64,000 nt of DNA from Pseudofrankia inefficax (GCF_000166135.1 NC_014666.1:5890001-5954000), one strand, 5' to 3'; counted from the first letter of the stretch, positions 35,294 to 44,297 are shown. The notes: a model not told the origin generated them from the sequence alone. Numbers and translations: made by a program.

Positions 35294-36088
35294 GTGCCTC
35301 CCCCTGACCCTCCGCTTGTCCCGGATGACGGCCCCGAGCCCGACACCTCCCCCAGTGCCGCCGCGGTGACGCCCGGATCGCCGGAGACCGAAGACCCGAC
35401 GCCCGAAGGCCCCGAGCCCGACGACGGAAGACCCGCCTCCGTCACCGTCGCGGCGGTGGACGACCACCCGATCGTCCTGGAGGGCCTGGCGACCGCGCTG
35501 CGCCAACTGCCCGGTATCGACGTGATCGCGACGGCCTCGTCGGTCAAGGAGCTGCTGGCCGGGCCGGGCCGGGGCGCGGACGTCGTGCTCCTGGACCTCG
35601 GCCTGGGCGACGGCAGCAGCCCGCCCGACACGATCCGCCAGCTCATCGACCTGGGCCTGGCTGTGGCCGTCTACAGCGCCACCGCTGACCCGGCGACGGT
35701 CCGTGCGGCGATCAGGGCCGGAGCGGCGGCGTTCGTGGCGAAGACCGACCAGCTGGCGGACGTCGCCGAGGCGGTCCGCAGAACCGCCGACGGAAGCGGC
35801 TGGATCTCACCGCCGCTGGCCTTCCTGCTGCTGACCGACGACGCCCCGGACCGGCCGGCGCTGTCGCCGCAGGAGACGCAGGCGCTCCAGCTCTACGCCG
35901 CCGGGTTGTCGATGAAGGCCGTCGCCAGCCGGATGGGCATCGCCACGGAGACCGCGAAGCAGTACATCGACCGCGTCCGAAAGAAGTACCGCGACGCGGG
36001 CCGGGTGGCCGCCAGCAAGATCGACCTGCTGCGCCGGGCCATGGAGGACGGTCTGATCGATCCGTCGGGCGCCGACCCACCGGCCTAG
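35294..36088 (+). CDS. NarL/FixJ-like response regulator (orphan)
   Basis: 264 residues. A 48-residue Pro/Asp/Glu-rich leader precedes the receiver domain: VAAVDDHPIVLEG (acidic pair), the phosphoacceptor Asp101 in VVLLDLGLG, AVYSATAD and AAFVAKTDQ with the conserved Lys. The output domain (about residues 190-245) is LuxR-type: LSPQETQALQLYAAGLSMKAVASRMGI with the recognition segment TETAKQYIDRVRKKY. No histidine kinase is nearby, so the sensor is encoded elsewhere. It is transcribed after the DUF5685 gene, with a strong palindrome downstream. GTG 35294 is the only reasonable start that keeps the leader; a later start before VTVAAVDDH is possible. Confidence 0.88.
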   Translation: MPPPDPPLVPDDGPEPDTSPSAAAVTPGSPETEDPTPEGPEPDDGRPASVTVAAVDDHPIVLEGLATALRQLPGIDVIATASSVKELLAGPGRGADVVLLDLGLGDGSSPPDTIRQLIDLGLAVAVYSATADPATVRAAIRAGAAAFVAKTDQLADVAEAVRRTADGSGWISPPLAFLLLTDDAPDRPALSPQETQALQLYAAGLSMKAVASRMGIATETAKQYIDRVRKKYRDAGRVAASKIDLLRRAMEDGLIDPSGADPPA

Positions 36089-36182
36089 CTCGGCGTCCGG
36101 CAGCGCCAACCCGTGGGCAAAGGCGCTGACAAAGGGTCAACGCTCGCGCCACTGAGGCACAACGCGCACTGCCGCGCCACGA

Positions 36183-36281
36183 CGCCAATCCGGCCGGCCA
36201 AGCCGTCGGGCCGCGGGCGCGGGGAGGTGCTGGGGCGGATGCCGGCAGGCTCGCGGGCTGCCGGCATCCGCCAGATTGGCG
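36183..36281. terminator. Nested palindrome, probable bidirectional terminator (gene-free region 36089-36406)
   Basis: A perfect 14-bp inverted repeat, GCGGATGCCGGCAG (36235-36248) and its complement (36258-36271) with a 9-nt loop, is nested inside a second 8-bp inverted repeat CGCCAATC / GATTGGCG (36183-36190 and 36274-36281). It occupies the 318-bp space between a plus-strand response regulator and a convergent membrane-protein gene. No T-tract follows, as is usual in GC-rich actinobacteria. Nothing else is seen between 36089 and 36406. Confidence 0.65.
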
Positions 36282-36406
36282 CCAGGAGTACCCCGCGTAC
36301 CCCGACGCCTACCAGCCGGCGACCCGGACGTCCTCCCCCAAGGATGGTCCCGATCTCCCCAGAACCCGGCTGGCGTCACTGATTCTGCCGGAAGCCGACA
36401 GTTCGG

Positions 36407-37336
36407 TCACGACCCCATAAGTCCTGCGTCCGCGTCCCCCGGGCGGGGGTCAGCCGTCCCGGTGCCCGCGTGGCCGGTCTGCCGGGTCGGGCCGTCCGGC
36501 GGCCCGTCGGCGACGGCCGCCATCCCGGGCGCGGCCCACCCGTCGGGCGCGACGGCCGGCCACGGCTGGCCTCCCGCCGGGCCGACGAACTGCCCCGCCT
36601 GGCCTACCGGCTGGCTACCCGGCCGGGCGAACAGTGCCGCGGCGAGGGCCAGCAGGCCGCCGCCCAGGACCAGCCACAGACCGGGAGCGATCGTCGTCGT
36701 GGCCTCGATGCCCGACCCCGCGAACAGGCCGCCGCCCCGCAGGTAGCCGATGTCGACCAGCGCGACCAGCGCGATCGCGAACCCGGCGACCCCGGTCACC
36801 CCGGCGAGCAGCCGGGCGGGATGACCGTGCGGCCGCGCCGCCAGGCCCAGGGCGGCGATGCCGACGACGATCCCCAGCCCGAACGTCAGCCGTCCGTGCT
36901 GCGTGGGGTCCATCCCGGACACGGAGAACTCGACCATCCCGAACGCGCGCACGGTCGCCCAGGCCAGCATCGACGCGATCATGGTCAGCACGGCCCCGGC
37001 CGCGGCGAGCACGGCCGGCAGCGCCCCGCGGGCCCGGCGGCGCGGCTCCGGCGCCCAGCCGTCGACAGCCGGCGCCTCCAGAGCGACGGCGTCGGGCGGC
37101 CAGCCGTCCGGCCAGTAGGCGAAGCCCTGCTCGGCCCCCTCGGCGGCCGCCGAGCCGGGCCGGGCCCACCGCGGATCGGCGGTGGCGGCCGAGGCCGCCC
37201 GCCAGGCGGCCCTGGCCGCCGCGACCCGCCGGTCCGTCTCCCAGATCGGGCGGGCGGGTGCCGGACCGGGACGCGTGGGCGCGACCGGCCCCCCGCCGGT
37301 ACCGGCGGGGTACGGCTCGTCCGGATGCTCGACCAC
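36407..37336 (-). CDS. Four-helix membrane protein, paralog of the downstream-encoded 877-residue protein
   Basis: 309 residues. A hydrophilic N-terminus of about 105 residues is followed by four membrane helices: ALPAVLAAAGAVLTMIASML, LTFGLGIVVGIAALGLAAR, LLAGVTGVAGFAIALVALV and IAPGLWLVLGGGLLALAAAL. A loop after helix 1 reads FSVSGMDPTQHGRLTFGLG; the neighbour at 37473 has the equivalent FTGLTVGDGRLTLVLGLA, so the two are tandem paralogs. The family resembles actinobacterial Trp-associated four-helix proteins of unknown role. The C-terminal 60 residues are Pro/Gly-rich. GTG 37336 is the start. Confidence 0.65.
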   Translation of the reverse strand: MVEHPDEPYPAGTGGGPVAPTRPGPAPARPIWETDRRVAAARAAWRAASAATADPRWARPGSAAAEGAEQGFAYWPDGWPPDAVALEAPAVDGWAPEPRRRARGALPAVLAAAGAVLTMIASMLAWATVRAFGMVEFSVSGMDPTQHGRLTFGLGIVVGIAALGLAARPHGHPARLLAGVTGVAGFAIALVALVDIGYLRGGGLFAGSGIEATTTIAPGLWLVLGGGLLALAAALFARPGSQPVGQAGQFVGPAGGQPWPAVAPDGWAAPGMAAVADGPPDGPTRQTGHAGTGTADPRPGDADAGLMGS

Positions 37337-37417
37337 TGGCCGTTGTTACCACGCGCGACCGAGCGAACGCCCGTCGACCACCGCGACTCCCCGTAGCCTC
37401 CAGGGGCCGGGTCTCCG

Positions 37418-37452
37418 CCGGGTCCGGCCGCGGCGACGGCTGCCGGACCCGG
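37418..37452 (-). terminator. Hairpin terminator after the 877-residue membrane protein gene
   Basis: Perfect 11-bp inverted repeat CCGGGTCCGGC / GCCGGACCCGG (37418-37428 and 37442-37452) with a 13-nt loop, 21 bp downstream of the stop at 37473 on the minus strand. Confidence 0.6.
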
Positions 37453-37472
37453 CCGGACCGGGCCGGCCGCGG

Positions 37473-40106
37473 TTAGCGGCTCTGGCCGGCCCGGTGCCCG
37501 CCGCCCCGGACCGGGTCGGCCGTGGCGGCACTCTCCGGGCGCCGTGGCGACGTGCTCGTGGCCTGGGCCGCCCCGCCCCGCGCCAGCGCGAGGGCGGCGA
37601 GCAGGGCGAGCGCCCCGGCCGCGAGCGAGAGGTACAGCCCGGACTCCGGCCGTACAACGATCTTGTCGGCCGAGATCCCCTGGAAGGTCGCGAGCGTCGG
37701 CGGGCCGACCAGCAGGTCCGCGGCGGCGAGGATGACGACGAGCCCGGCCAGAAGCGGGCCAAGCAGGGCGTCGCCCGGCGCGAGGCGCCGCCGCGCCAGC
37801 CGGGCCAGGCCCAGCACCGCTAGCGCGAGCCCGAGGACCAGGGTGAGCCGTCCGTCGCCGACGGTCAGTCCGGTGAACGTGCGCCGCTCGTCGCTGGTGG
37901 CCAGCGTGCTCCAGCGCATCGTCGCCGCGACCGCGACCACCAGGCCAGAGGCGATCAGCAGGAGGGCCGACAGCGGCCGGCGCTCCGGCCGTCCGCTCGG
38001 CCGGGCCGGGACCTCGTGGAACGGCTCCCGCGCGGCCACGGGCCACGACGCCTCGGCCGGGGCAGCCGACCCGTGCCGGGGCTCGACGGCCGACGGCCAC
38101 CGGCCGTCACCGTCGCCGTCCTCCCCGCCACGGTCGTCCTCGTCCTGGTCGAGGTCGTCCTGTTCGTCCTCGTCGCGGCCGTAGCGACCACGGCCGCCGG
38201 CGTCACGGCCAGCCGAGTCGCGGCGGCTGAGATCACGGCCACCGGCGTCACGTTCGTCGGCGGCACGGCGGTCGGCGCCACGGCGGTCGGGGTGACGACT
38301 GTCGGGGTGACGACTGTCGGGGTGACGGTGGTCGGCGTCGTCGCGGTCGTCGGCCCGGTCCGCGTCGTCGACGCCGTCCGGGGCCTCGTCGTGGCGGTCC
38401 GACGACTCGTGACCGGTTCGACCGGCGGACCGTCGGCCGGCGGCCGGGCCGCTCTCGCCCGCCCGGTCACCGCCCGGCCTGGGCCCCGGCCGGGCGCTGT
38501 GGAGGTGCAGCGCCGCGGTGTTCTCCCCCTCCTGGCCGGCCGGCTCGGCCGAGTAGGCCGCCGGCCGGCGGGCCTCGTCCGGCGCGCGGGCCGGCTCGGA
38601 GTGGGTGGCCGAGGTGGCCGGATCCCGGCGGGACTGGCTGGGAGGCCGGGGCGAGGCACGTCGCAGCGAGACCCACAGCGTCGGCGGCTCGCCCCCCGGC
38701 AGCCCGGACTGGGGCGAGGCCGGTTTCGACGGCGCGGGCGCGGCCGGCGTCCCCGGGCGGGGCGCCACATCCGGGGAGGCGGCCTCGAGCGGTGAGGCCG
38801 CGAGGCCCGAGCCGTCTCCGGGGGCCGCGGCGCGGGCCTCGCCCGCGGGGTTGGCCCGGGCGCCAGACCGAGTGCGGCCGGGGTCGGTGCCGCCGTCCGC
38901 GTCCGTCTCGCCGCCGGCACGCGCCGCCGGCCGGGCCGGCGCCGCGCCGGCCTTGGTGGGCTTGGCCTGGCCAGCCGCGGGCGCGGGATCGGCGTCAGGC
39001 TGACCGGAGCGGGCGAACCAGCCGCCCGCCGGTTCGGCCTCCGGTCCGCCGCCGGGGCGCCTACCCGGCGCTTCCGGGCCGCTCGCCGTCCCCGGCCGCG
39101 CGACGGGCGCCGCGCCAGCGGCCGAGCCGCCGCCCGAGCTCGGCGAGGCCGCCGACGCACTACTGGCCGGCGCGGTTCCGGTGCGTGCCGGGGTCGCGGC
39201 CGGCGCCGGGCGCCCCGCCGCCGGTGCGCCCGCGGTTCCGGTCGGCTGGCCCGGCCGGGCCGCCGCTGGACGCCCGGTCGCCGACATGCCCGCTCCGCCC
39301 ACCGTCGAGGCGGGCTGGCCCGGGCGCGCGGTCGGCCCGCCTGGGCCAGCCGCTGGGCGCCCGCCGGATGCCGGCGCGCTGCCGCCTGGCGGGGAGACCT
39401 GCTTGCTGCCGCCGGCGAACACGCTCTGGCCGCGCGCCGGGGCGCCCGAACCTGAGCCCGAACCGGGCGGCCGCGCGGACGGCCCCGCCTGCGCGGCCGA
39501 CCCGGGCGATCCCGAAGACGGAGACGACGCCGAGGAGCCGGCCGACCCTGACGATCCCGACGGCCTGGCCGGGCCCGAAGACCCGGACGGGCCCGACGAT
39601 CCCGACGGCCTGGCGGGCGACGTACCCCCAGGGGCCGGCGGGCGGGCGGAGGAGAACGCGGTCGGCCCCCGTTGGCCGGCAGGCCCACCCGCGGCCGGAC
39701 GCGGCGCCGACAAGCCCCCGGGCGCCGCCGGAGAGCCGGACGAGGCGGGTGGCAGGCGCGTGGCGCCGCCGGAGCCCCCGGACGACCCGGCCGGCGGCGG
39801 GCCGGCCGGCGGCGATCCCGGCGCACCGCCCGGGTGCCTGACCGGCGCCGGCCCGGCGTTGGCGGGACGAGACGCGCCGGGACGCGCCGTGGCCGGCCCG
39901 CCAGCGCCCGGCGCGGGACCGCCCGCTCCCGGCGGTGGCACGGGCGCACTGGCCGGACGGGCCTGTCCAGGGCCGGCGGCCGGTGCCGGCGGCCCGCTCC
40001 CGGCGGGGCGGGCGGTTCCGGACGCGCCAGGACGCGGCGAGCCGCCGTCGGTCCCGGATGGCTCGGCGTCGTCCGGGCCCGTCGCCGGTTTGCGCTGTTC
40101 GACCAT
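37473..40106 (-). CDS. Membrane protein with very long disordered Pro/Ala/Gly/Ser region
   Basis: 877 residues. About the first 700 are low complexity: Pro/Ala/Gly-rich (residues 1-250), Ser/Gly repeats (PSGSSGPSGSSGPARPSGSS), then a charged Arg/Asp/Glu region with short repeats (DSRHPDSRHPDRR) and an acidic run (DEDEQDDLDQDEDD). The last 180 residues carry four membrane helices (ALLLIASGLVVAVAATMRWS, LTLVLGLALAVLGLARLA, LLGPLLAGLVVILAAADLLV, GLYLSLAAGALALLAALALA) matching the adjacent gene at 36407. A cytoplasmic disordered tail on a small membrane anchor suggests a scaffold. ATG 40106 was chosen. Third-position GC supports this frame over two long shadow frames. Confidence 0.65.
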   Translation of the reverse strand: MVEQRKPATGPDDAEPSGTDGGSPRPGASGTARPAGSGPPAPAAGPGQARPASAPVPPPGAGGPAPGAGGPATARPGASRPANAGPAPVRHPGGAPGSPPAGPPPAGSSGGSGGATRLPPASSGSPAAPGGLSAPRPAAGGPAGQRGPTAFSSARPPAPGGTSPARPSGSSGPSGSSGPARPSGSSGSAGSSASSPSSGSPGSAAQAGPSARPPGSGSGSGAPARGQSVFAGGSKQVSPPGGSAPASGGRPAAGPGGPTARPGQPASTVGGAGMSATGRPAAARPGQPTGTAGAPAAGRPAPAATPARTGTAPASSASAASPSSGGGSAAGAAPVARPGTASGPEAPGRRPGGGPEAEPAGGWFARSGQPDADPAPAAGQAKPTKAGAAPARPAARAGGETDADGGTDPGRTRSGARANPAGEARAAAPGDGSGLAASPLEAASPDVAPRPGTPAAPAPSKPASPQSGLPGGEPPTLWVSLRRASPRPPSQSRRDPATSATHSEPARAPDEARRPAAYSAEPAGQEGENTAALHLHSARPGPRPGGDRAGESGPAAGRRSAGRTGHESSDRHDEAPDGVDDADRADDRDDADHRHPDSRHPDSRHPDRRGADRRAADERDAGGRDLSRRDSAGRDAGGRGRYGRDEDEQDDLDQDEDDRGGEDGDGDGRWPSAVEPRHGSAAPAEASWPVAAREPFHEVPARPSGRPERRPLSALLLIASGLVVAVAATMRWSTLATSDERRTFTGLTVGDGRLTLVLGLALAVLGLARLARRRLAPGDALLGPLLAGLVVILAAADLLVGPPTLATFQGISADKIVVRPESGLYLSLAAGALALLAALALARGGAAQATSTSPRRPESAATADPVRGGGHRAGQSR
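38286..38330. repeat. Three tandem 15-bp units inside the disordered coding region
   Basis: GTCGGGGTGACGACT at 38286-38300 and 38301-38315 are identical; the third copy (38316-38330) differs at the end. They encode the repeated SRHPD segment of the minus-strand protein. Confidence 0.85.
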
Positions 40107-40289
40107 CCACCGCTCCCGACGTCTGAGACCGAGAGCCGGCGAGCCCCGAACCGGGCCGGGCACGCGCGCGGTCGTCCGCGCGTCGGGGGAGGTCCGGCAC
40201 GGCGTGGGAAACACCGACTGGCCCGGACCCTACCGAGAGCGCGCACGGGCGGCTACGAGCGGCGTCGCCGCCTGCCCCGGAGACGCGGA

Positions 40290-40330
40290 GAGCTGGGGCC
40301 GCCGTGCCTGGGCACGGCGGACCCCAGCTC
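40290..40330 (-). terminator. Strong hairpin terminator downstream of pyruvate kinase
   Basis: GAGCTGGGGCCGCCGTGCC (40290-40308) and GGCACGGCGGACCCCAGCTC (40311-40330) pair over 19 bp with one bulged base and a 2-nt loop. It lies about 70 bp beyond the pyk stop on the minus strand, within the gene-free stretch 40107-40402. Nothing else was identified in that stretch. Confidence 0.75.
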
Positions 40331-40402
40331 GGGGCGGCACGGTCTCGGGAAGGGTGGCCCGACCAGCGGCTCAGGACCCTGAGGCTGGCCGGACGGTCAG
40401 CG

Positions 40403-41818
40403 TCAGACGGCCTCGCCGATCCGGTGCACCCGCATGGTGTTGGTCATGCCGGCGACGCCCGGCGGCGTGCCGGCGACGACGACCACGAGCTCGCCCGGGC
40501 TGCACCGGCCGATCTGGAGCAGCGCCTCGTCGACCTGGCGGACCATCTCGTCAGTGCTGTTCGCGAACGGGACGACGAACGTCTCGACCCCCCAGAACAG
40601 CGCCATCTGGTTGCGCATGTCCGGGATCGGGGTGAACCCGAGGATCGGCACGTACGACCGGTAGCGGGCCAGCCGGCGGGCGGTGTCTCCCGACAGCGTG
40701 TGCGCGACCAGGTAGCGGGCGCCGACCGCGGCGCCGACCTCGACCGCGGCCTGGGCGATCGCGCCGCCGAGCGTGCGCGGAGCGGTCCGCAGCGGGTGCA
40801 CCCGGGACAGGTCGTGCTCGGCGGTCTCGATGATCCGGGCCATCGTGGAGACGGACTCGATCGGGTACTCGCCGACGCTGGTCTCCGCCGACAGCATGAT
40901 CGCGTCGGCGCCGTCCAGGACGGCGTTGGCGCAGTCGCTGGCCTCGGCCCTGGTCGGCCGGGGGGCGCTGATCATCGACTCGAGCACCTGGGTCGCGACG
41001 ATGACCGGCTTGGCCCGCTCCCGGGCGGCGCTGACCACCCGCTTCTGGACCAGCGGCACGTCCTCGAGCGGGAGCTCGACGCCCAGGTCGCCGCGGGCCA
41101 CCATGAGCCCGTCGAACGCCTCGACGATGCCGTCCAGCTCGGCGACCGCCTGCGGCTTCTCGATCTTGGCGATGACCGGGACACGGATCCCGGCCTCGTC
41201 CATGATCTTGCGGACCTTCTCCGCGTCGGCGGCCGAGCGGACGAACGACAGGGCGACCATGTCGACGCCCAGTTCCAGGGCGTAGCGCAGGTCCTCCTCG
41301 TCCTTGTCCGTGAGGGCCGGGACGGTCAGGGCGGCGCTGGGGATGTTCATGCCCTTGTTGTTGCTGACCGGGCCGCCGATGACGACGGTGGTGTGGACGT
41401 CGGTGTCGGTGACCCCGTCGATCGTCAGCACCAGCCGGCCGTCGTCGACCAGGATCCGGTCGCCGGTCTTCACGTCGCCGGGCAGGCCCGGGTAGGTGGT
41501 ACCGACCTGGTGCTGGTCGCCCGCGACGTCGCGCACGGTGATCGTGAACTGCTCACCGGGGACGAGGGTCACCCCACCTGAGGCGAAGGTCCCCAGCCGG
41601 ATCTTCGGCCCCTGCAGGTCGGCGAGGATGCCGACCGCGCGGCCGGACTCCGCGCTGGCGTCGCGGACCTTCCGGTACACCGTCGCGTGTTGCTCATGCG
41701 TTCCATGGGAGAAGTTGAGGCGTGCGATGTCCATTCCGGCATCGACAAGGGCACGCACGCGCTCGGGGGAGTTGGTAGCCGGACCCAACGTACAGACAAT
41801 CTTGGCTCTTCGTGGCAC
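40403..41818 (-). CDS. pyk: Pyruvate kinase
   Basis: 471 residues. It converts phosphoenolpyruvate and ADP to pyruvate and ATP. Seen: KIVCTLGPATNS, GMDIARLNFSHGTHEQH, ILADLQGPKIRLG, VIAKIEKPQAVAELDGI, the catalytic region LMVARGDLGVELPLEDVP, ATQVLESMI, RAEASDCANAVLDGADAIML and SAETSVGEYP. The C-terminal domain has HTLSGDTARRLARYR (effector-binding region), and length is normal for bacterial type II enzymes. Start GTG 41818 gives VPRRAKIVCTLG, the usual N-terminus. A terminator follows at 40290. The promoter must lie in the gene-poor region above 41818. Confidence 0.96.
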   Translation of the reverse strand: MPRRAKIVCTLGPATNSPERVRALVDAGMDIARLNFSHGTHEQHATVYRKVRDASAESGRAVGILADLQGPKIRLGTFASGGVTLVPGEQFTITVRDVAGDQHQVGTTYPGLPGDVKTGDRILVDDGRLVLTIDGVTDTDVHTTVVIGGPVSNNKGMNIPSAALTVPALTDKDEEDLRYALELGVDMVALSFVRSAADAEKVRKIMDEAGIRVPVIAKIEKPQAVAELDGIVEAFDGLMVARGDLGVELPLEDVPLVQKRVVSAARERAKPVIVATQVLESMISAPRPTRAEASDCANAVLDGADAIMLSAETSVGEYPIESVSTMARIIETAEHDLSRVHPLRTAPRTLGGAIAQAAVEVGAAVGARYLVAHTLSGDTARRLARYRSYVPILGFTPIPDMRNQMALFWGVETFVVPFANSTDEMVRQVDEALLQIGRCSPGELVVVVAGTPPGVAGMTNTMRVHRIGEAV

Positions 41819-42389
41819 GAGTCAAAGCCTAGGAAATGATCGTCCGGGTTTGGACGGCGGGCCATCCCGAAGTGTCGGCGCGTCGCACTTCGACCGCCAC
41901 CTTCGGTGGACACTGCGCGCGTTACGGACATGCCGTAACCCAGTGCGCCCCAGCGCGTGACGGCGTACGGTCGAGCGACCGGCATCCGCCGGCAGTTCCC
42001 TGTCAGATTGGCGACAGCCCCGCGCGGCGACTCGGGGGCCGGCAGCCCACCAGGGAACCCAAAGTCCCAGCACAGCAAGGGAATCCGAGCAACGGCGCCC
42101 GGCGGTCCCTGCGCTCGACGACGTGCGGAGGTAGGGATGACGCAGCGACACAGGGTCTCCCGGAGCGCGGTATGACCAACAATCCGGCGATTCACCGCCG
42201 GCCCTCGGGTGACGTCGACATTGCCGTTCCGCAGGACGAACCCGAGCAGTCGCGGGACGCGGCCGCGACGGGTTCGAAGAACGGTGCCGGCGATATTTCC
42301 GGCCCTCCGACCACAGCGGAATAACGAGACGCGACCGTCCATATATCGCGGCGACAACGCCGGGGCTCGGCGACACAGGCGGAGCTTAG
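41819..42389. other. Gene-poor region between pyk and the ABC exporter
   Basis: About 570 bp holding the pyk promoter region (minus strand) and one possible short plus-strand ORF at 42172-42324. Longer open frames (for example 41836-42324 plus and 41822-42376 minus) show no codon bias or familiar sequence. No RNA gene was recognised. Confidence 0.45.
42172..42324 (+). CDS. Possible 50-residue hydrophilic protein
   Basis: ATG 42172 follows CGGAGCG at about six bases spacing and opens MTNNPAIHRRPSGDVDIAVP, ending after 50 residues in GDISGPPTTAE. The product is hydrophilic and acidic, with no recognisable domain. Base composition is less GC-biased at third positions than in the surrounding real genes, so this may be chance. 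It could be a small conserved Frankia-type protein; only comparison across genomes can tell. Confidence 0.25.
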   Translation: MTNNPAIHRRPSGDVDIAVPQDEPEQSRDAAATGSKNGAGDISGPPTTAE

Positions 42390-42432
42390 GCCGCTCCCGG
42401 TGGATCTTGGCCGACGATCCACCGGAAGCGGC
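42390..42432 (-). terminator. Hairpin terminator overlapping the ABC exporter stop codon
   Basis: GCCGCTCCCGGTGGATC (42390-42406) and GATCCACCGGAAGCGGC (42416-42432) pair with one mismatch around a 9-nt loop. The right arm touches the TAG stop of the minus-strand gene at 42432-42434. Confidence 0.7.
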
Positions 42433-44297
42433 TAGGCCGCCGCGACGCCGGCCGGGGACTCGGCGGCGAACTGGGTCCGGTAGAGCTCGGCGTAGAGGCC
42501 GCCCCGGTCGAGCAGGGCGGCGTGCCGGCCCTCCTCGACGACCCGGCCGTCCTCGATGACGAGGATGCGGTCGGCGTCCCGGATCGTGGAGAGCCGGTGG
42601 GCGATGACGAGCGCGGTCCGCCCGGTCAACGCGGCGGCGAGCGCGCGCTGCACGGCCGCCTCCGACTCGCTGTCCAGGTGGGCGGTCGCCTCGTCGAGCA
42701 CGACGACGCTCGGCTCCTTCACCAGCAGCCGGGCGATCGCCAGCCGCTGCTTCTCGCCGCCGGAGAGGCGGTAGCCGCGCTCACCCACGACCGTGTCCAG
42801 GCCGTCGGGCAGCGAGCGCACCAGCGCCCCGATCTGGGCGGCGTCGAGCGCGGCCCACATCAGCTCGTCGGTGGCGTCGGCGCGGGCGTAGCCGAGGTTC
42901 GCCCTGATCGTGTCGTGGAACATGTGCGCGTCCTGCGTGACGACGCCGACGGTCGCGCGCAGCGAGGCGATCGTGACGTCGCGCACATCCTGGCCGCCGA
43001 CCCGGACCGTGCCGTCGACCGCGTCGTAGATCCGCGGCACCAGCTGGCTGATCGTCGTCTTGCCGGCGCCCGAGGGGCCGACCAGCGCGACCAGCTCGCC
43101 GGGCTCCACCCGGAACGTCACGTCGTGCAGCACCGGCGCCGGGACACGCGGGTCGAGGACGGCGACCGACTCCAGCGACGCCAGTGACACCTCGCTGGCC
43201 GCGGGGTAGCGGAACCCGACATGGTCGAACTCGATGCTCGCGCCACCGGCGGGCGGCGCGAGCGCCACGGCGCCGGGCCGGTCGGCGATCGCCGGCTCCA
43301 GGTCGAGCACCTCGAAGACCCGCTCGAACGAGACCAGTGCCGTCATCACGTCGACGTGGACGTTGGACAGCTGGGTGAGCGGCCCGTAGAGCCGGGTGAG
43401 GTACGCGGTCAGCGCCACGATCGTGCCGACCGCGATGTGGCCCTCGGCGGCGTACCGGCCGCCCAGGCCGTAGACGACCGCGGTCGCCAGCGCCGCGACC
43501 AGCGTCATCGACGCGAAGAACACCCGCCCGTACATGGCCTGGGTGACGCCGATGTCGCGGACCCGGCCCGCCTGCCGGCGGAAGGCGGTGGCCTCGCGGG
43601 CGGGGTCGCCGTAGAGCTTGGCCAGCTGCGCGCCGGCGACGTTGAACCGCTCGGTCATCGTGGTGTTCATCTCGGCGTTGAGCCCGTAGCTCTCCCGGGT
43701 CAGCGACGCGAGCCGCGGCGCCAGCTTCTTGGCCGGGACGACGAACACCGGCACCAGGATCAGCGCGATCAGCGTCACCTGCCAGGACAGCGTGAACATG
43801 GCGGCCAGCACGAACCCGACCGTGAGGATGTTCGAGAGCACGGCCGACAGCGTGTTGGTGAACGCCGACTGCGCGCCGAGCACGTCGTTGTTCAGCCGGG
43901 TGATCAGCGCTCCGGTCTGGGTCCGGCTGAAGAAGGCCAGCGGCTGGCGCTGCACGTGGTCGAACACCCGGGAGCGCATGTCGAAGATCAGGCCCTCGCC
44001 GATCCGCACCGACAGCCAGCGCGACAGCAGCGACAGGCCGGCGTCGACCAGGGCGAGCACCGCGAGGACCCCGGCGAGCACCTCGACGACACCGACCCGG
44101 CCACGGGTGATCCCGTCGTCGATGATCGCCTTGTAGATCAGCGGCAGCGTGGTGCCGAGCGCGGCGTCGAGCACCACGACCAGCAGGAACGCGAGCAGCA
44201 GCCGCCGGTAGGGCCGAGCGAAGCCGGCGATCCGCCGGATCGTCCCGGGGCGCAGCTTCTGCCGCGTGACCGACCGGTCACGTTGGAAGCTGCTCAT
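42432..44297 (-). CDS. ABC exporter, fused permease and ATPase
   Basis: 621 residues, a half-transporter of the ABCB/MsbA exporter class. The N-terminal membrane domain has six helices (for example LLLAFLLVVVLDAALGTTLP, VLAGVLAVLALVDAGLSLLS) and the coupling sequence FFSRTQTGALITRLNNDV. The ATPase has GPSGAGKTTISQLVP (Walker A), Q-loop VGVVTQDAHMFHDTI, signature LSGGEKQRLAIARLL, Walker B VVVLDEATAHLD and switch VIAHRLSTI. A short insertion precedes Walker A (SEVSLASLESVAVLDPRVPA). It probably acts as a homodimer; the substrate is unknown. ATG 44297 gives MSSFQRDRSVTRQ. The frame stays open upstream through the tandem repeat at 44397, which I regard as untranslated. Confidence 0.93.
   Translation of the reverse strand: MSSFQRDRSVTRQKLRPGTIRRIAGFARPYRRLLLAFLLVVVLDAALGTTLPLIYKAIIDDGITRGRVGVVEVLAGVLAVLALVDAGLSLLSRWLSVRIGEGLIFDMRSRVFDHVQRQPLAFFSRTQTGALITRLNNDVLGAQSAFTNTLSAVLSNILTVGFVLAAMFTLSWQVTLIALILVPVFVVPAKKLAPRLASLTRESYGLNAEMNTTMTERFNVAGAQLAKLYGDPAREATAFRRQAGRVRDIGVTQAMYGRVFFASMTLVAALATAVVYGLGGRYAAEGHIAVGTIVALTAYLTRLYGPLTQLSNVHVDVMTALVSFERVFEVLDLEPAIADRPGAVALAPPAGGASIEFDHVGFRYPAASEVSLASLESVAVLDPRVPAPVLHDVTFRVEPGELVALVGPSGAGKTTISQLVPRIYDAVDGTVRVGGQDVRDVTIASLRATVGVVTQDAHMFHDTIRANLGYARADATDELMWAALDAAQIGALVRSLPDGLDTVVGERGYRLSGGEKQRLAIARLLVKEPSVVVLDEATAHLDSESEAAVQRALAAALTGRTALVIAHRLSTIRDADRILVIEDGRVVEEGRHAALLDRGGLYAELYRTQFAAESPAGVAAA

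Noticed and set aside
36276-36746. 156-codon plus frame next to the response regulator
   Set aside because: It runs antisense into the membrane-protein gene, is Pro/Ala/Arg-rich and has no start signal.
37955-40246. 763-codon minus frame overlapping the long disordered protein
   Set aside because: It is almost entirely Arg/Pro/Ala and lacks the four membrane helices and normal third-position GC of the chosen frame.
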